Positions 9,186 to 18,334 of a DNA stretch of 61,766 bases are shown one piece after another (within the stretch, counting starts at the first letter, position 1; each line of letters begins with the position of its first letter). The stretch spans positions 1 through 61,766 of the forward strand of contig NZ_JAMBNQ010000031.1 in NCBI RefSeq assembly GCF_023715155.1. The letters are read 5' to 3'. Both the position numbers and the translations under genes were made by a program. The stretch comes from Neobacillus mesonae. GTDB lineage: Bacteria > Bacillota > Bacilli > Bacillales > Cytobacillaceae. The notes beneath the pieces are model-generated. The model did no database searches. It saw only the letters and a program-made list of their open reading frames with translations, and had not been told where the DNA came from.

Positions 9186-10550
9186 ATGAGCCTACCAGAA
9201 CTTGAAAAGAAACCAGCCTGTTCTGCAGGAAGCCTAGGCAATTATTTGTGGAGCGACCCTCCAAAGGAACATAAGTGGGCAGATTGCGTACACTGCGGGT
9301 TATGCCTTGAGGCGTGTCCTACATATGAACAATTAGGACAAGAGCAGCATTCACCGCGCGGCCGGGTTCACCTGATTAAATCTGTGGCGGAAGGGAAACT
9401 CAAGGTGAATGAAGTGTTTGCTGAACCGGTATTTCAATGTCTTGACTGTCGTGCCTGCACAACGGCCTGCCCTGCAAGTGTAGATGTCGGCGGTCTAATT
9501 GAGGAAGCACGCGGCCAGGTCAGACAGGCCATTCCTTTAAAGGGATTGAAAGCATGGACGAGTAAATTTTTCCTCGAAGGTTTGTTTCCTCACCATGGCC
9601 GGTTATCTGCAGCAGGCAGCCTATTGAAATTTTATCAAAAAAGCGGCATGCAAAAAATGGTCCGCAAAACTGGAATGATCAACATCATGCCGAACCATTT
9701 AGTGGATATGGAATCCATCATGCCAGAAATCAAGACACCCGTTCGAAAAAAATACAAACAGGAGAAGGTCATAAAGGCAAAAGGTGAAACAAAGAGGGTA
9801 GTATCGATTTTGTCAGGCTGTATCATGGATATTATGTTTAGTGATATAAATGAGTCCACGATCAATGTATTGACCCGTAATGGCAATGATGTGACCATCC
9901 CCCAAAATCAAACCTGCTGTGGTGCTCTCCATGTGCACGCCGGGGACCGCGAAATGGGGAGAAAACTGGCAAAACAAAATATTGAGGCATTTAAGAATTC
10001 GGAAAAGGTTATTGTCAATGCGGCCGGCTGCGGCTGTATGATGAAAGAATACCCGGAACTGTTTTCTGATGATCCACAATGGCAGGAAAAAGCGAAGGCG
10101 TTTTCTGCAAAGGTAGAGGATATTTCTAAATTTCTTTACGATACCGGCTATGAAATTCCAAAAGCCGAATTAAAGACCCGCATTACCTACCATGATGCCT
10201 GCCATCTTGCCCATGGTCAGGGAATTCGTAATGAACCTCGCGAACTTTTGATCCATATTCCAGGGGTTGAAATGATCCAGATGCCAAATTCAGACCGTTG
10301 CTGCGGAAGTGCTGGTATTTATAATCTGACAAATCCTGAAATGGCTGGTGCGGTATTGGAAAGTAAGATGGCCAATGTTCCAGAGAATGTTGAAATGATT
10401 TCTATGGGGAATCCAGGGTGTATGCTGCAGATGGCAGCAGGCGTACAGAAATATGGCAGGAGCCAAAAAGTCGTTCATACAGTGCAATTATTGGATTGGG
10501 CCTATCAAAAGGAAGAGGACGGGAGTGGTGACCAAGATGGTGCAAATTAA
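9186..10550 (+). CDS. glcF: Glycolate oxidase iron-sulfur subunit GlcF
   Basis: A 454-residue electron-transfer subunit. Two [4Fe-4S] motifs lie near the N-terminus (CVHCGLCLEACP and CLDCRACTTACP). They are followed by two CCG domains with QTCCGALHVHAGD, AAGCGCMMKE and DRCCGSAGIYN, as in GlcF and heterodisulfide-reductase-type subunits. It passes electrons from the flavin subunits towards the quinone pool. The ribosome site AGGAGG overlaps the end of glcE, and the gene overlaps the start of glcD, so translation is coupled across the operon. Confidence 0.9.
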   Translation: MSLPELEKKPACSAGSLGNYLWSDPPKEHKWADCVHCGLCLEACPTYEQLGQEQHSPRGRVHLIKSVAEGKLKVNEVFAEPVFQCLDCRACTTACPASVDVGGLIEEARGQVRQAIPLKGLKAWTSKFFLEGLFPHHGRLSAAGSLLKFYQKSGMQKMVRKTGMINIMPNHLVDMESIMPEIKTPVRKKYKQEKVIKAKGETKRVVSILSGCIMDIMFSDINESTINVLTRNGNDVTIPQNQTCCGALHVHAGDREMGRKLAKQNIEAFKNSEKVIVNAAGCGCMMKEYPELFSDDPQWQEKAKAFSAKVEDISKFLYDTGYEIPKAELKTRITYHDACHLAHGQGIRNEPRELLIHIPGVEMIQMPNSDRCCGSAGIYNLTNPEMAGAVLESKMANVPENVEMISMGNPGCMLQMAAGVQKYGRSQKVVHTVQLLDWAYQKEEDGSGDQDGAN

Positions 10551-11979
10551 CTTGAAAACAAAAGATATTCATATTAGTAATCTTGCAAAGCTCGTATCTG
10601 GACCTAATGCGATCCTATATAAAGATGAGGATTTACTGGCCTATGACTGTGACGGTTTTACAATTAAACGGCACCTGCCAAGAGCAGTGATCTTCCCGAA
10701 GGATACCCATGAAGTTTCGCAGATTGTGAAATACTGTGCGAAACATAACCTGCCTTTTCTTGCCCGTGGTGCGGGTACGGGTTTGAGCGGAGGGGCAATC
10801 CCGTTAAATAACGAAGTCATTATTAGTTTAGTGCGGATGAAGCGGCTGTTGGAAATAGATTTAGAGAATCGCCGGGCAGTGGTGGAGCCCGGTTTTGTGA
10901 ATTTGAAACTAACCAACTCTATCTCGGATAAAGGCTACTATTATGCACCAGACCCATCGAGTCAATATGCCTGTACAATTGGCGGGAATGTCGCCGAAAA
11001 TGCCGGCGGAGCTCACTGTTTAAAATATGGGGTAACCACTAATCATATCTTGGGGTTAGAGGTGGTGCTCCCGAATGGCGACATCATAGAGATAGGAAAA
11101 AACGGAATCCCAGATGCTCCGGGCTATGATTTATTAGGTCTTTTAACAGGCTCAGAAGGAACGCTTGGAATTGTAACAAAAATAACGGTTCGAATTTTGA
11201 AAAACCCCGAAGCAAAGCAAACTGTTCTGGCCTATTTTGATAAAATTGACGATGGCAGTAAAGCAGTATCTGATATTATTTCCAGCGGTATTGTTCCAGC
11301 GGCACTGGAAATGATGGATAAAACCGCTATCGAAGGTGTGGAGGCGGCTGCCTTTCCAGTTGGTCATCCTAAGGATATTGAAGCAGTCTTGCTCATAGAA
11401 GTGGATGGAATCACTGCAGGTATTAATGACCAAATTAACTTAATTTTGGATGTCTGCCAAAAAAGGAATGTACGTGAAGTGAAGGCGGCTCGTGATGAAG
11501 CGGAAAGAGGAAGATGGTGGGCCAATCGGAAAACTGGTTTTGGAGCCATGGGGGCGATTTCCCCAGATTATTTAGTACAGGATGGAGTTATTCCAAGAAG
11601 CAAGCTTCCTGAAGTGCTGGCTAAAATTAATCAGATTAGTGAGGAAAACGGTTTAAGGATAGCAAATATTTTTCATGCCGGTGATGGAAATTTACACCCG
11701 CTAGTCTTGTTTGATTCACGGATCCCTGGTGAAACGGAAAAGGCCATACAAGCAGGGAGTGAGTGTTTAAAAGCTTGTGCAGATGTCGGAGGTTCGATAA
11801 CCGGTGAGCATGGAGTCGGTATTGAGAAAAAGGAAGAAATGCGCTTTGTTTTTCATGATCATGAAATCCAGGCGCAAACCGATATCCGTGATGTCTTTAA
11901 CCCAGACTATTTGCTAAATGCTGGCAAGCTCTTCCCAGCACCAGGCCGCTGTGCAGAGGTGAAGAGGGAATTGAAATGA
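10528..11979 (+). CDS. glcD: Glycolate oxidase FAD-linked subunit GlcD
   Basis: About 483 residues; the catalytic flavoprotein subunit of glycolate oxidase. FAD-binding and oxidase C-terminal motifs are visible: ARGAGTGLSGGAIPL, CTIGGNVAENAGGAHC, GSEGTLGIVTKITVRIL, HAGDGNLHPLVLFD and GEHGVGIEKKEEM. The start is uncertain between GTG 10525, GTG 10528 and ATG 10537; GGAAGAGG at 10511-10518 best fits 10528. All three overlap the end of glcF (10550). E. coli has the order D-E-F, whereas here it is E-F-D. No malate synthase or regulator gene is adjacent. Confidence 0.9.
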   Translation: MTKMVQINLKTKDIHISNLAKLVSGPNAILYKDEDLLAYDCDGFTIKRHLPRAVIFPKDTHEVSQIVKYCAKHNLPFLARGAGTGLSGGAIPLNNEVIISLVRMKRLLEIDLENRRAVVEPGFVNLKLTNSISDKGYYYAPDPSSQYACTIGGNVAENAGGAHCLKYGVTTNHILGLEVVLPNGDIIEIGKNGIPDAPGYDLLGLLTGSEGTLGIVTKITVRILKNPEAKQTVLAYFDKIDDGSKAVSDIISSGIVPAALEMMDKTAIEGVEAAAFPVGHPKDIEAVLLIEVDGITAGINDQINLILDVCQKRNVREVKAARDEAERGRWWANRKTGFGAMGAISPDYLVQDGVIPRSKLPEVLAKINQISEENGLRIANIFHAGDGNLHPLVLFDSRIPGETEKAIQAGSECLKACADVGGSITGEHGVGIEKKEEMRFVFHDHEIQAQTDIRDVFNPDYLLNAGKLFPAPGRCAEVKRELK

Positions 11980-12024
11980 AAAATATAAGGAAATTATGCC
12001 GGTAAGCTGATTTAGTTTAATGGG

Positions 12025-12047
12025 AGTGTAAAGAGAGACCACTCCTC
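12025..12047 (+). terminator. Weak terminator after glcD
   Basis: GGAGTG and CACTCC form a 6-bp stem with a loop of about 11 bases, followed by a short pyrimidine tract. It is weak, but well placed to end the glcEFD transcript before the PHP gene. Confidence 0.35.
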
Positions 12048-12156
12048 TTGTCAATAAATTTGAAATTTACAGTAATTTTACTCAATATTCATACCTCCCT
12101 AACAATCCTAATTTATTATATTTAGTGTTAATAAATATTAGGGGGAAAGGGTAAAC

Positions 12157-13692
12157 ATGAAATCAAGTTTTAAAAAGAAAGCAATTCCTTTATTAGCAAC
12201 AACCGTCCTTGCAACGACTGCTTTAACAACCCAGACTTTATTTAATGATGGTGGTAATCAAAAAGCGAATGCACAACAATTATCAAAAGAAGAAGTGAAA
12301 AAGAATGGTACAACATGGCTTGCAGGTGATCATCATGTACATAGTGAATGGAGCGTTGGCTGGGACAACTCTACTAATCCTCCAACAGCCATACAAGGCG
12401 GGGATGCTGTTTATCCAATCGTTAAGAATGCACAAAATGCAAAAAAGTATGGGCTTGATTAAATGGTTTCAACGGATCACGGCGGTCCTAATCATTCAAA
12501 AGTGAATTTAGAACAGGCATACCCTGAATTACTAAAATCCCGTCAATCTGTTCCCGAAGTACTTCAATTCTACGGAATGGAGTTCGATACACCTGCAGCA
12601 GATCACAGTTCATTAATCATTCCTAATGGAGATAATGAATCTCAAACACTTTATGATATTGAAAGTAAGTTTAATACACGCGACCCATATCCGAATGATG
12701 GCAGCAGAAACACTGAGTCTAATATGATAGATGCTTTAAACTATATGAAAGGATTGGAAGAACAACCTGTTCTATTTGCCAACCATCCTGCCCGTTCAGC
12801 AAGCGGGGATGCAAAGTGGGGACTAGATACACCACAGGAATTCCGAAATTGGAATGATACAGCCCCTGCGGTTTCTGTAGGTATGGAAGGTGCTCCAGGA
12901 CACCAGGCAGGTGCAATCAATCCAGATGGTTCAATCGATTCTAAAGGTTCCCGTGGAGGATATGGAAACTATCCAACAATGGGCGGGTTCGATCAAATGA
13001 CAGCAAAAGTTGGAGGTTTATGGGATTCGATGTTAGGTGAAGGAAGACACTGGTGGATCACTTCATCCTCTGACTCACATGTTAACTGGCGTGATGGCGG
13101 AAGCGACTTCTGGCCTGGTGAATATTCTAAAACTTATGTAAAGTCAGAAAAAAGCTACAAAGATATAATGGAAAACCTTCGTAATGGCCATGTATTCGTT
13201 ACAACGGGTGACCTTATTTCAGAACTAGATATTAAAGCGCAGGCTGTTGGTAAAACACCAATGCATGCTAAAGCAAAAGGAAATACTGCAAATATCGGTG
13301 AAACTCTTACTCTTCCAGGCAAGAAATCTAGAGATGTAACGGTAACCATTCGCCTGAAAGATCCGAATGCTGCTAACTCTCACGGAGACAAGCCGCATGT
13401 AAAGCGTGTAGACCTCATTATGGGAGAAATAAATGGTAAAGTGTCTGATCGTTCAACTGCTACTAATCCAACAACAAAAGTGGTGAAACGATTCACTGAG
13501 AGTGATTGGAAAAAAGATGGGGAATACATCACGATTTCTTATAAATTAAAAGATGTGGATAAAGATAGCTATATCCGTGTACGTGGCACCAACACAGATG
13601 AGTTGGAACCAGCAGCAGATCCAAAAGGAGAAAACCCATGGAACGACCTTTGGTTCTACTCAAATCCAATTTTTATCAAGTCTACTAAGTAA
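12157..13692 (+). pseudogene. Secreted PHP-domain hydrolase interrupted by one in-frame TAA
   Basis: Two same-frame pieces (12157-12462 and 12463-13692) read as one protein of about 511 codons, broken only by TAA at 12460-12462. The first part has a signal peptide ending near ANAQQ and the PHP metal motif GDHHVHSEWS. The second part resumes at once with MVSTDHGGPNH, the next PHP motif, and continues with ANHPARS and SSSDSHVNW. Related proteins would have an aromatic residue at the stop position, so TAT or TAC to TAA fits. The ATG right after the stop could allow some restart, but no ribosome site is visible and the product would lack the signal peptide. Family: metal-dependent phosphoesterase-like; substrate unknown. 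Confidence 0.8.
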
Positions 13693-13713
13693 TTAGGAAT
13701 ATAAAAAATTCTT

Positions 13714-13742
13714 GACGAGGAGCCTAATACTCCTCGTCTTTC
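13714..13742 (+). terminator. Terminator after the PHP gene
   Basis: GACGAGGAG (13714-13722) and CTCCTCGTC (13730-13738) form a perfect 9-bp stem with a 7-base loop, followed by a short T-rich tract. It lies just after the PHP stop codon. Confidence 0.75.
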
Positions 13743-13795
13743 CATTATATTCAAGTTTAGTCTTGGAAATAACGATGAAATGGATGTGTTTTATA

Positions 13796-14851
13796 ATGAA
13801 AAAGTTATGGTTCCCAATGTTGATCATCTTTTTTTCTTTAAGTTGTTTGGTTCCTTCCTCAACATCAGCCCACACAAATAATAGTGAAGGATTTTCCACA
13901 ATTGAAGTTAGCGGAAATTCATTAAATTATGAATTAAAGCTGGATTTGGAAGAGTTTGGACATGCACTAAATAAGGAAACGAATCAAAAAGAGCTAATTA
14001 ACCATAAGATTGTGGAGAAATATATTAATTCTCATATTAAAATCTATGCAGACAGTCAATTGATTGAAGGTACAGTAAAAAATACTGATATTGAGATGAT
14101 AAAAGAGCGTCCTTTTGCTGTCATTGAGCTGGCTTATGACTGCAAACATAAACCTGATAAATTAATAATGGAATATAATATATTTATGGACGACTCTGAT
14201 CCAAGCCATGCCAATTTTGCAACGATTAAAATGGACGGGAAACAACAGGAAAAAATTCTTACTTTTGAATCCAGAGAATTAGAAATTGGAGAAATCAGTT
14301 TCCTGCAAAATTTGAAACAATTTTTGGTTCTAGGTTTAAAACATATTTTTACCGGGTATGATCATATCCTTTTTGTCATCAGTCTGCTTTTTGGCGCAAA
14401 AACAATCCGGCACATTCTTTCCTTAGTCACAGCCTTTACTGTTGCCCATAGTATCACTTTGGCTCTCGCAACATTAGACATTGTTCATATTCCAAGCAGA
14501 TTTGTGGAATCGGCTATCGCTCTAAGTATTATTTATGTAACGCTCATAAATATTTTTAATCAGGACTCAAAACACCGGCCATGGCTAGCCTTTGGTTTTG
14601 GGCTTATTCATGGATTTGGTTTCGCAGGCCTCTTATCTGAAATGAGATTAGATACAAATAACATGGCTTCATCTCTTTTATCATTTAATATCGGAATTGA
14701 AATCGGACAGCTGATAATTGTTTCTCTCGTCTTCCCAATCATATTGTGGATGAAAAAATTATCCTTAAAATCGATAAAGTGGGTGATACCTAGTACCTCG
14801 GCAGCTATACTAGCCTTTGGACTGGTATGGTTTTTTCAGAGAGCATTTTAA
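13796..14851 (+). CDS. HupE/UreJ-like membrane protein with extracellular domain
   Basis: About 351 residues. The N-terminal signal peptide (MKKLWFPMLIIFFSLSC, cleavage near TSAHTN) is followed by an external domain to about residue 175. Six or so membrane helices then carry the HupE/UreJ_2 signature: LKHIFTGYDHILFVISLLFG, FTVAHSITLALA and HGFGFAGLL. Family members are linked to nickel/cobalt import or to hydrogenase and urease neighbourhoods, but no such genes are nearby. I chose the ATG at 13796 because it gives a classical signal peptide; ribosome sites at all candidate starts are poor. It is separated from the PHP gene by a terminator. Confidence 0.72.
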   Translation: MKKLWFPMLIIFFSLSCLVPSSTSAHTNNSEGFSTIEVSGNSLNYELKLDLEEFGHALNKETNQKELINHKIVEKYINSHIKIYADSQLIEGTVKNTDIEMIKERPFAVIELAYDCKHKPDKLIMEYNIFMDDSDPSHANFATIKMDGKQQEKILTFESRELEIGEISFLQNLKQFLVLGLKHIFTGYDHILFVISLLFGAKTIRHILSLVTAFTVAHSITLALATLDIVHIPSRFVESAIALSIIYVTLINIFNQDSKHRPWLAFGFGLIHGFGFAGLLSEMRLDTNNMASSLLSFNIGIEIGQLIIVSLVFPIILWMKKLSLKSIKWVIPSTSAAILAFGLVWFFQRAF

Positions 14852-14951
14852 ATGAAAGAATGCAAAGTTATATATTTCTATTAACTATAGCTAATAAGAA
14901 TTTTGTTTTATAAATAGCCGATAGAATTCGCCATAACTGTCTTTGTGAACG

Positions 14952-15000
14952 AAGACACCAGCCGGTGATTAATGTTATGACTGGCTGGTGTCTTTTTTTA
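14952..15000 (+). terminator. Strong terminator in the 14852-15210 gap
   Basis: AAGACACCAGCC (14952-14963) and GGCTGGTGTCTT (14983-14994) form a perfect 12-bp stem followed by TTTTTT. It probably ends the HupE-like transcript. The rest of the 14852-15210 gap holds no gene that I can support. Near its right end, GCGGGG and CCCCGC (15183-15204) could form a terminator for the CotG-like gene on the minus strand. Confidence 0.75.
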
Positions 15001-15210
15001 GGGACAGCTGTCTGAATGTAACAAGCAGCTGCTTACAGTTCATTCCCAGGTTTGTCACCATGATAAATATATAGGTTGAGCATATTTTAGGAGTTTACTA
15101 TTTGTTTAGGAACTAAGGGGTTGGGGACGCAGTTTTTTTGATTTCCAGAAGTGATCGTTCTTTCTTTTTCGGAACATAAATAGCGGGGAACCCATTGCCC
15201 CCGCCCTGAA

Positions 15211-15549
15211 CTATCTTCTTCGCAGCCTATATACCCACATATTGCTGTCCTTCCAACAGCTTTGGGATTGATGTCTGCCGCGTCCGGTATTCTGCCATTC
15301 GGTACAACATAAATCCATCTTCCTTGAAGTGTGTCGGGAAGTTACCTTTCGGGAAGTTCTTTTCCGAGAAGATTGTCTGCTTGACGTTCTATTTTGAGAT
15401 GTCTGCTGTGGACGGCTGGACGTCCGTCTGCGTGTAGTCCTGCGGTTTTGGTTAGGGTCCATGAACATGAAATCACCAAATCCGCCGGTTCTTACCTCAT
15501 CTGCGGCTGATTGAATTTCTTCAGGGGAAAACTCTTTTTCTTCGTCCAT
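15211..15549 (-). CDS. CotG/ExsB-like Ser/Arg-rich spore coat protein
   Basis: A 112-residue protein on the minus strand with an excellent ribosome site (AAGGAGGTGC) before its ATG. The first 35 residues are acidic and include SAADEVRTGGFGDFMFMD, which resembles the N-terminal motif of CotG/ExsB coat proteins. Residues about 35-78 are a low-complexity Arg/Ser/Thr stretch with repeated RTSSR, SSRKRTSR and VTSRHTSRK units, the kind of random-coil region that CotH phosphorylates. The C-terminus is different, with two Cys and Trp/Arg. A +1 shift near codon 79 would give another open tail, so a frameshift there cannot be excluded. It is divergent from cotH, as cotG is in B. subtilis. Confidence 0.7.
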   Translation of the reverse strand: MDEEKEFSPEEIQSAADEVRTGGFGDFMFMDPNQNRRTTRRRTSSRPQQTSQNRTSSRQSSRKRTSRKVTSRHTSRKMDLCCTEWQNTGRGRHQSQSCWKDSNMWVYRLRRR

Positions 15550-15743
15550 TATTGCACCTCCTTAATTTTGAAAAGGGAGTGAAAAGTGCCTGTTTTTTGG
15601 GGTTAAAACTCACTCTTCTTGTATCACTTTACGTTTGAAAGCCCCTATTTGTTTGGGCAGGAAGCCTAGAAAATAAAAAATAACTGAAAATACGTGACCG
15701 CTTTCTTTTTTTTTCATACCAATAAAAAGAGGGAGGGATCAAT

Positions 15744-16838
15744 ATGGACGAGATGGTAAAATTACCGCAATATCGACTATTCATAAAACCTATCGATCTT
15801 AAGGAATTGAAAAGGGATATTTGGATTGATGAGCCGATTCCCGCCCAGTTAAGGATAGATGGGAAAAGGCTTGAAATCGATATAAGCTATCGCGGATCCC
15901 ATATTCGTGACTTTCCGAAAAAGTCTTATCATGTGTCTTTTTATAAACCAAAAAAATTTATGGGTTCACACGAGGTTCATCTCAATGCGGAGTATAAGGA
16001 TCCTTCAATGATCCGCAATAAACTGTCATTTGATTTCTTTTCTGAAATTGGTGTATTGGCACCACAATCAAGGTATGTTTTCTTGTACTTAAATGGAAAG
16101 GAAGAGGGCATCTATTTAGAAATCGAATCGGTTGATGGGAATTTTATTAATAGAAGGAACTTGCCAAATGGCAGCATTTTTTACGCAGTGGATGGGGATG
16201 CGAACTTTTCCTTGATGAGTGATTTGGAAAAAGAAACGAAAAAATCTTTGAAATTAGGTTATGAAACAAAGTGGAAGGATTCCCGCTCGGCTGAATACCA
16301 CTTGCAGGAACTGATTTTTAAAATCAATACAATTCCACCAGTTGAATTTGAACGGGAAATTCAGAAATATGTTCATGTAGAACAATACCTGCGCTGGGTG
16401 GCGGGAATTATCTTTACCTCCAATTACGACGGATTTGTCCATAATTATTCCCTTTACCGCAACGGAGAAACCGGATTATTCGAAATAATTCCATGGGATT
16501 ATGATGCCACATGGGGAAGGGATGTAAATGGTAAGATAATGACAGCTGATTATGTTCCGATAAAGGGATTTAATACCTTAACAGCACGTCTTCTGGATGT
16601 AAATAACTTTCGCCGGCAATATCGCAGCCTGCTTGAAGAAATGATGAATCATCAGTTTACCCATGATTTCATGATGCCCCGTGCCGAAAAACTGATGCAA
16701 TATATTCGGCCATTTATCTTACATGATCCGTATAAAAAGGATCATGTAATTCAATTTGAAAGAGAACTGCAAGTAATCTCTGATTATATTAAAAATAGAA
16801 GAAATTATCTGCAAAGAAAATTATATAAGCTGGATTAG
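15744..16838 (+). CDS. cotH: Spore coat protein kinase CotH
   Basis: A 364-residue atypical protein kinase of the CotH family, which phosphorylates coat proteins CotG and CotB during sporulation in B. subtilis. Visible family features are SYRGSHIRDFPKKSYHVSF in the N-lobe, DPSMIRNKLSFDFF, YLNGKEEGIYLEIE, NYDGFVHNYSLYRN, and the active-site segment IIPWDYDATWGRD with Asp252 and Asp254. There is no signal peptide. The start has AGAGGGAGG upstream. It lies head to head with a CotG-like Ser/Arg-rich gene across 194 bases. A mother-cell (SigK-type) promoter is expected, but I could not assign one confidently. Confidence 0.88.
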   Translation: MDEMVKLPQYRLFIKPIDLKELKRDIWIDEPIPAQLRIDGKRLEIDISYRGSHIRDFPKKSYHVSFYKPKKFMGSHEVHLNAEYKDPSMIRNKLSFDFFSEIGVLAPQSRYVFLYLNGKEEGIYLEIESVDGNFINRRNLPNGSIFYAVDGDANFSLMSDLEKETKKSLKLGYETKWKDSRSAEYHLQELIFKINTIPPVEFEREIQKYVHVEQYLRWVAGIIFTSNYDGFVHNYSLYRNGETGLFEIIPWDYDATWGRDVNGKIMTADYVPIKGFNTLTARLLDVNNFRRQYRSLLEEMMNHQFTHDFMMPRAEKLMQYIRPFILHDPYKKDHVIQFERELQVISDYIKNRRNYLQRKLYKLD

Positions 16839-16855
16839 AGGGAGCAGGGGGGTTC

Positions 16856-17016
16856 TTAAAGACCAAAGCATAAGTGAAAGCTCCCCAATCTGTCTTTAAT
16901 AAGGTCTCTTAAAGACAAAGCAGGCAGTGAAACCAACAAAACCTGTCTTTAATAAGGAGGACAAAACAGGCAGCGGAGCGAATCAACCTGTCTTTAATTA
17001 AAGATAGACAAACCTG
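16856..17016. repeat. Tandem degenerate repeats of about 52 bp with AAAGACA/TGTCTTT arms
   Basis: The 16839-17172 gap holds no gene. It contains three to four tandem copies, at about 16856-16906, 16909-16957, 16961-16999 and a partial one to about 17016. The best copies begin TTAAAGAC(C)AAAGCA and end TGTCTTTAATAAGG. In each, AAAGACA can pair with TGTCTTT across about 25 bases, so each unit could form a stem-loop. Copies differ internally. The remaining bases to 17172 are AT-rich and unassigned. Confidence 0.65.
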
Positions 17017-17172
17017 AAAACTCGCCAAACCAGCCCATAAAGAAGGTAGGATTACCTAGTGAACCATTCATATAATCTTATTTTTAAAAAATGGACTTAT
17101 AAAAAATTTTTCGAACTTATAAAGATAGATAAGTAAAGTTCTCGGTGACAATATAACTAAATGAAAAGTATA

Positions 17173-18117
17173 TCAAAACATCCCAATCGGGAATTCCATT
17201 TTTTCTGCTGCTTCCGGAAGATCGATAAATGGGTTCCGATTTCCTTGAATATGGAAAATGGCCTGATTGCGGTGTTTTTCATACAAGCTGACTGGAAACT
17301 CCTTGTGCCAGCTTAATAACATTTGAACATCGATTTCTTGCCGGTGAACTTTTTTAATTGCTTTAGGATAACGAAGTATAAAATAAAGCATTGCCCGTGC
17401 TGCAGCACCTTTCCCAAACTCAGGCTCGAACCTTTCTTTTACGGCCAATCCACAGTGATTTTGAATGGGTTCATCCGGTGATTCTGGCTGGTAGAACGTG
17501 AAATCTTTATAAGGAAAATTGGACCTGGCAATGTTGCATTCTGGATCACATACAAAAAGATGATGCAAATCCCCCTTCATGGGTTCTAAGGCACCAAACC
17601 ATGATTGGGGAACGATATGTTCCGTATTAAGCTTTACTCTTTTTTCAAAAGCCTTTAATTCTTTTAATAAGTCATATTCTCTTTGCTCTACCTTTTCCAG
17701 ATAATGCTGGAACTCTTCATATTTTTGATTAATAATTTCATAATCATGGAGAATTAAGGCTTCAGGGTCCTTTTTCTCTCCAGAATAGATACTTTTTACA
17801 GTTCCATCAGGGTATAGATCTACCCATGTATACAAATATAAATCTTTACTGATAAAATATGGGATCTGATTTTTATGTGTTTTTTCAAGTAAACTATTAT
17901 ATTTGTAAAATAACTCAAGGCCAGAGGAAGGTAAATATGACAAAGATTGATAATAAAGATCGATATCCATTTGATTTTGTCTCTCATTGAAATAGAGATC
18001 CTTATCTATTTTTATTTTTCTTCTATTTTCCCGTAAAAAAATCAATTGTTTATGTAATGGAATAAACTTAGATGAAGTATCCCATAACTTTTTCACATTT
18101 TTCCTCTTCTTCGCCAT
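17173..18117 (-). CDS. Endonuclease I family (NucM/Bsn-like) nuclease
   Basis: A protein of about 314 residues. The C-terminal half is the endonuclease I fold: NTEHIVPQSWFG (catalytic His), MKGDLHHLFVCDPECNIARS, GLAVKERFEPEFGKGAAARA and LSWHKEFPVSLYEKHRNQ, followed by GNRNPFID. Family members cut single- and double-stranded DNA or RNA without strong sequence preference. B. subtilis Bsn is secreted, but this protein has no signal peptide and carries a basic, charged N-terminal extension of about 150 residues, so it may act inside the cell or on spores. I chose the ATG at 18117 because AAGGGAGAA precedes it; an upstream GTG at 18141 is less likely. Confidence 0.8.
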   Translation of the reverse strand: MAKKRKNVKKLWDTSSKFIPLHKQLIFLRENRRKIKIDKDLYFNERQNQMDIDLYYQSLSYLPSSGLELFYKYNSLLEKTHKNQIPYFISKDLYLYTWVDLYPDGTVKSIYSGEKKDPEALILHDYEIINQKYEEFQHYLEKVEQREYDLLKELKAFEKRVKLNTEHIVPQSWFGALEPMKGDLHHLFVCDPECNIARSNFPYKDFTFYQPESPDEPIQNHCGLAVKERFEPEFGKGAAARAMLYFILRYPKAIKKVHRQEIDVQMLLSWHKEFPVSLYEKHRNQAIFHIQGNRNPFIDLPEAAEKMEFPIGMF

Positions 18118-18334
18118 AAAAATTTCTCCCTTTTGCAGCACCTTGGAAAAATCTCCTTAGGAAATGTTATTTAGTACCTTCATTATAATATATCATCATA
18201 TAAGAATCTGAATTAAATTAATCGAAGCGTTAGTAATAACATGGTAAAGGAATTCGTAAAAATAGGTTAAGGGAATAAAACCAATTTATGATATCCAGCT
18301 GAAATTGTTCAGTCACCAATTGGAGGGGAAAATT

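Noticed and set aside
12460..12465. Two separate genes meeting at TAA-ATG rather than one broken gene
   Set aside because: The PHP motif is split exactly across the stop, the frame is the same, and there is no ribosome site for the second piece.
15550..15743. SigK or SigE promoters between the cotG-like gene and cotH
   Set aside because: CATA-like -10 candidates exist, for example near 15716, but spacing and flanking bases do not fit well enough to list as a feature.
16856..17016. CRISPR array
   Set aside because: The repeats are degenerate, few and without unique spacers of constant length, and no cas genes are present.
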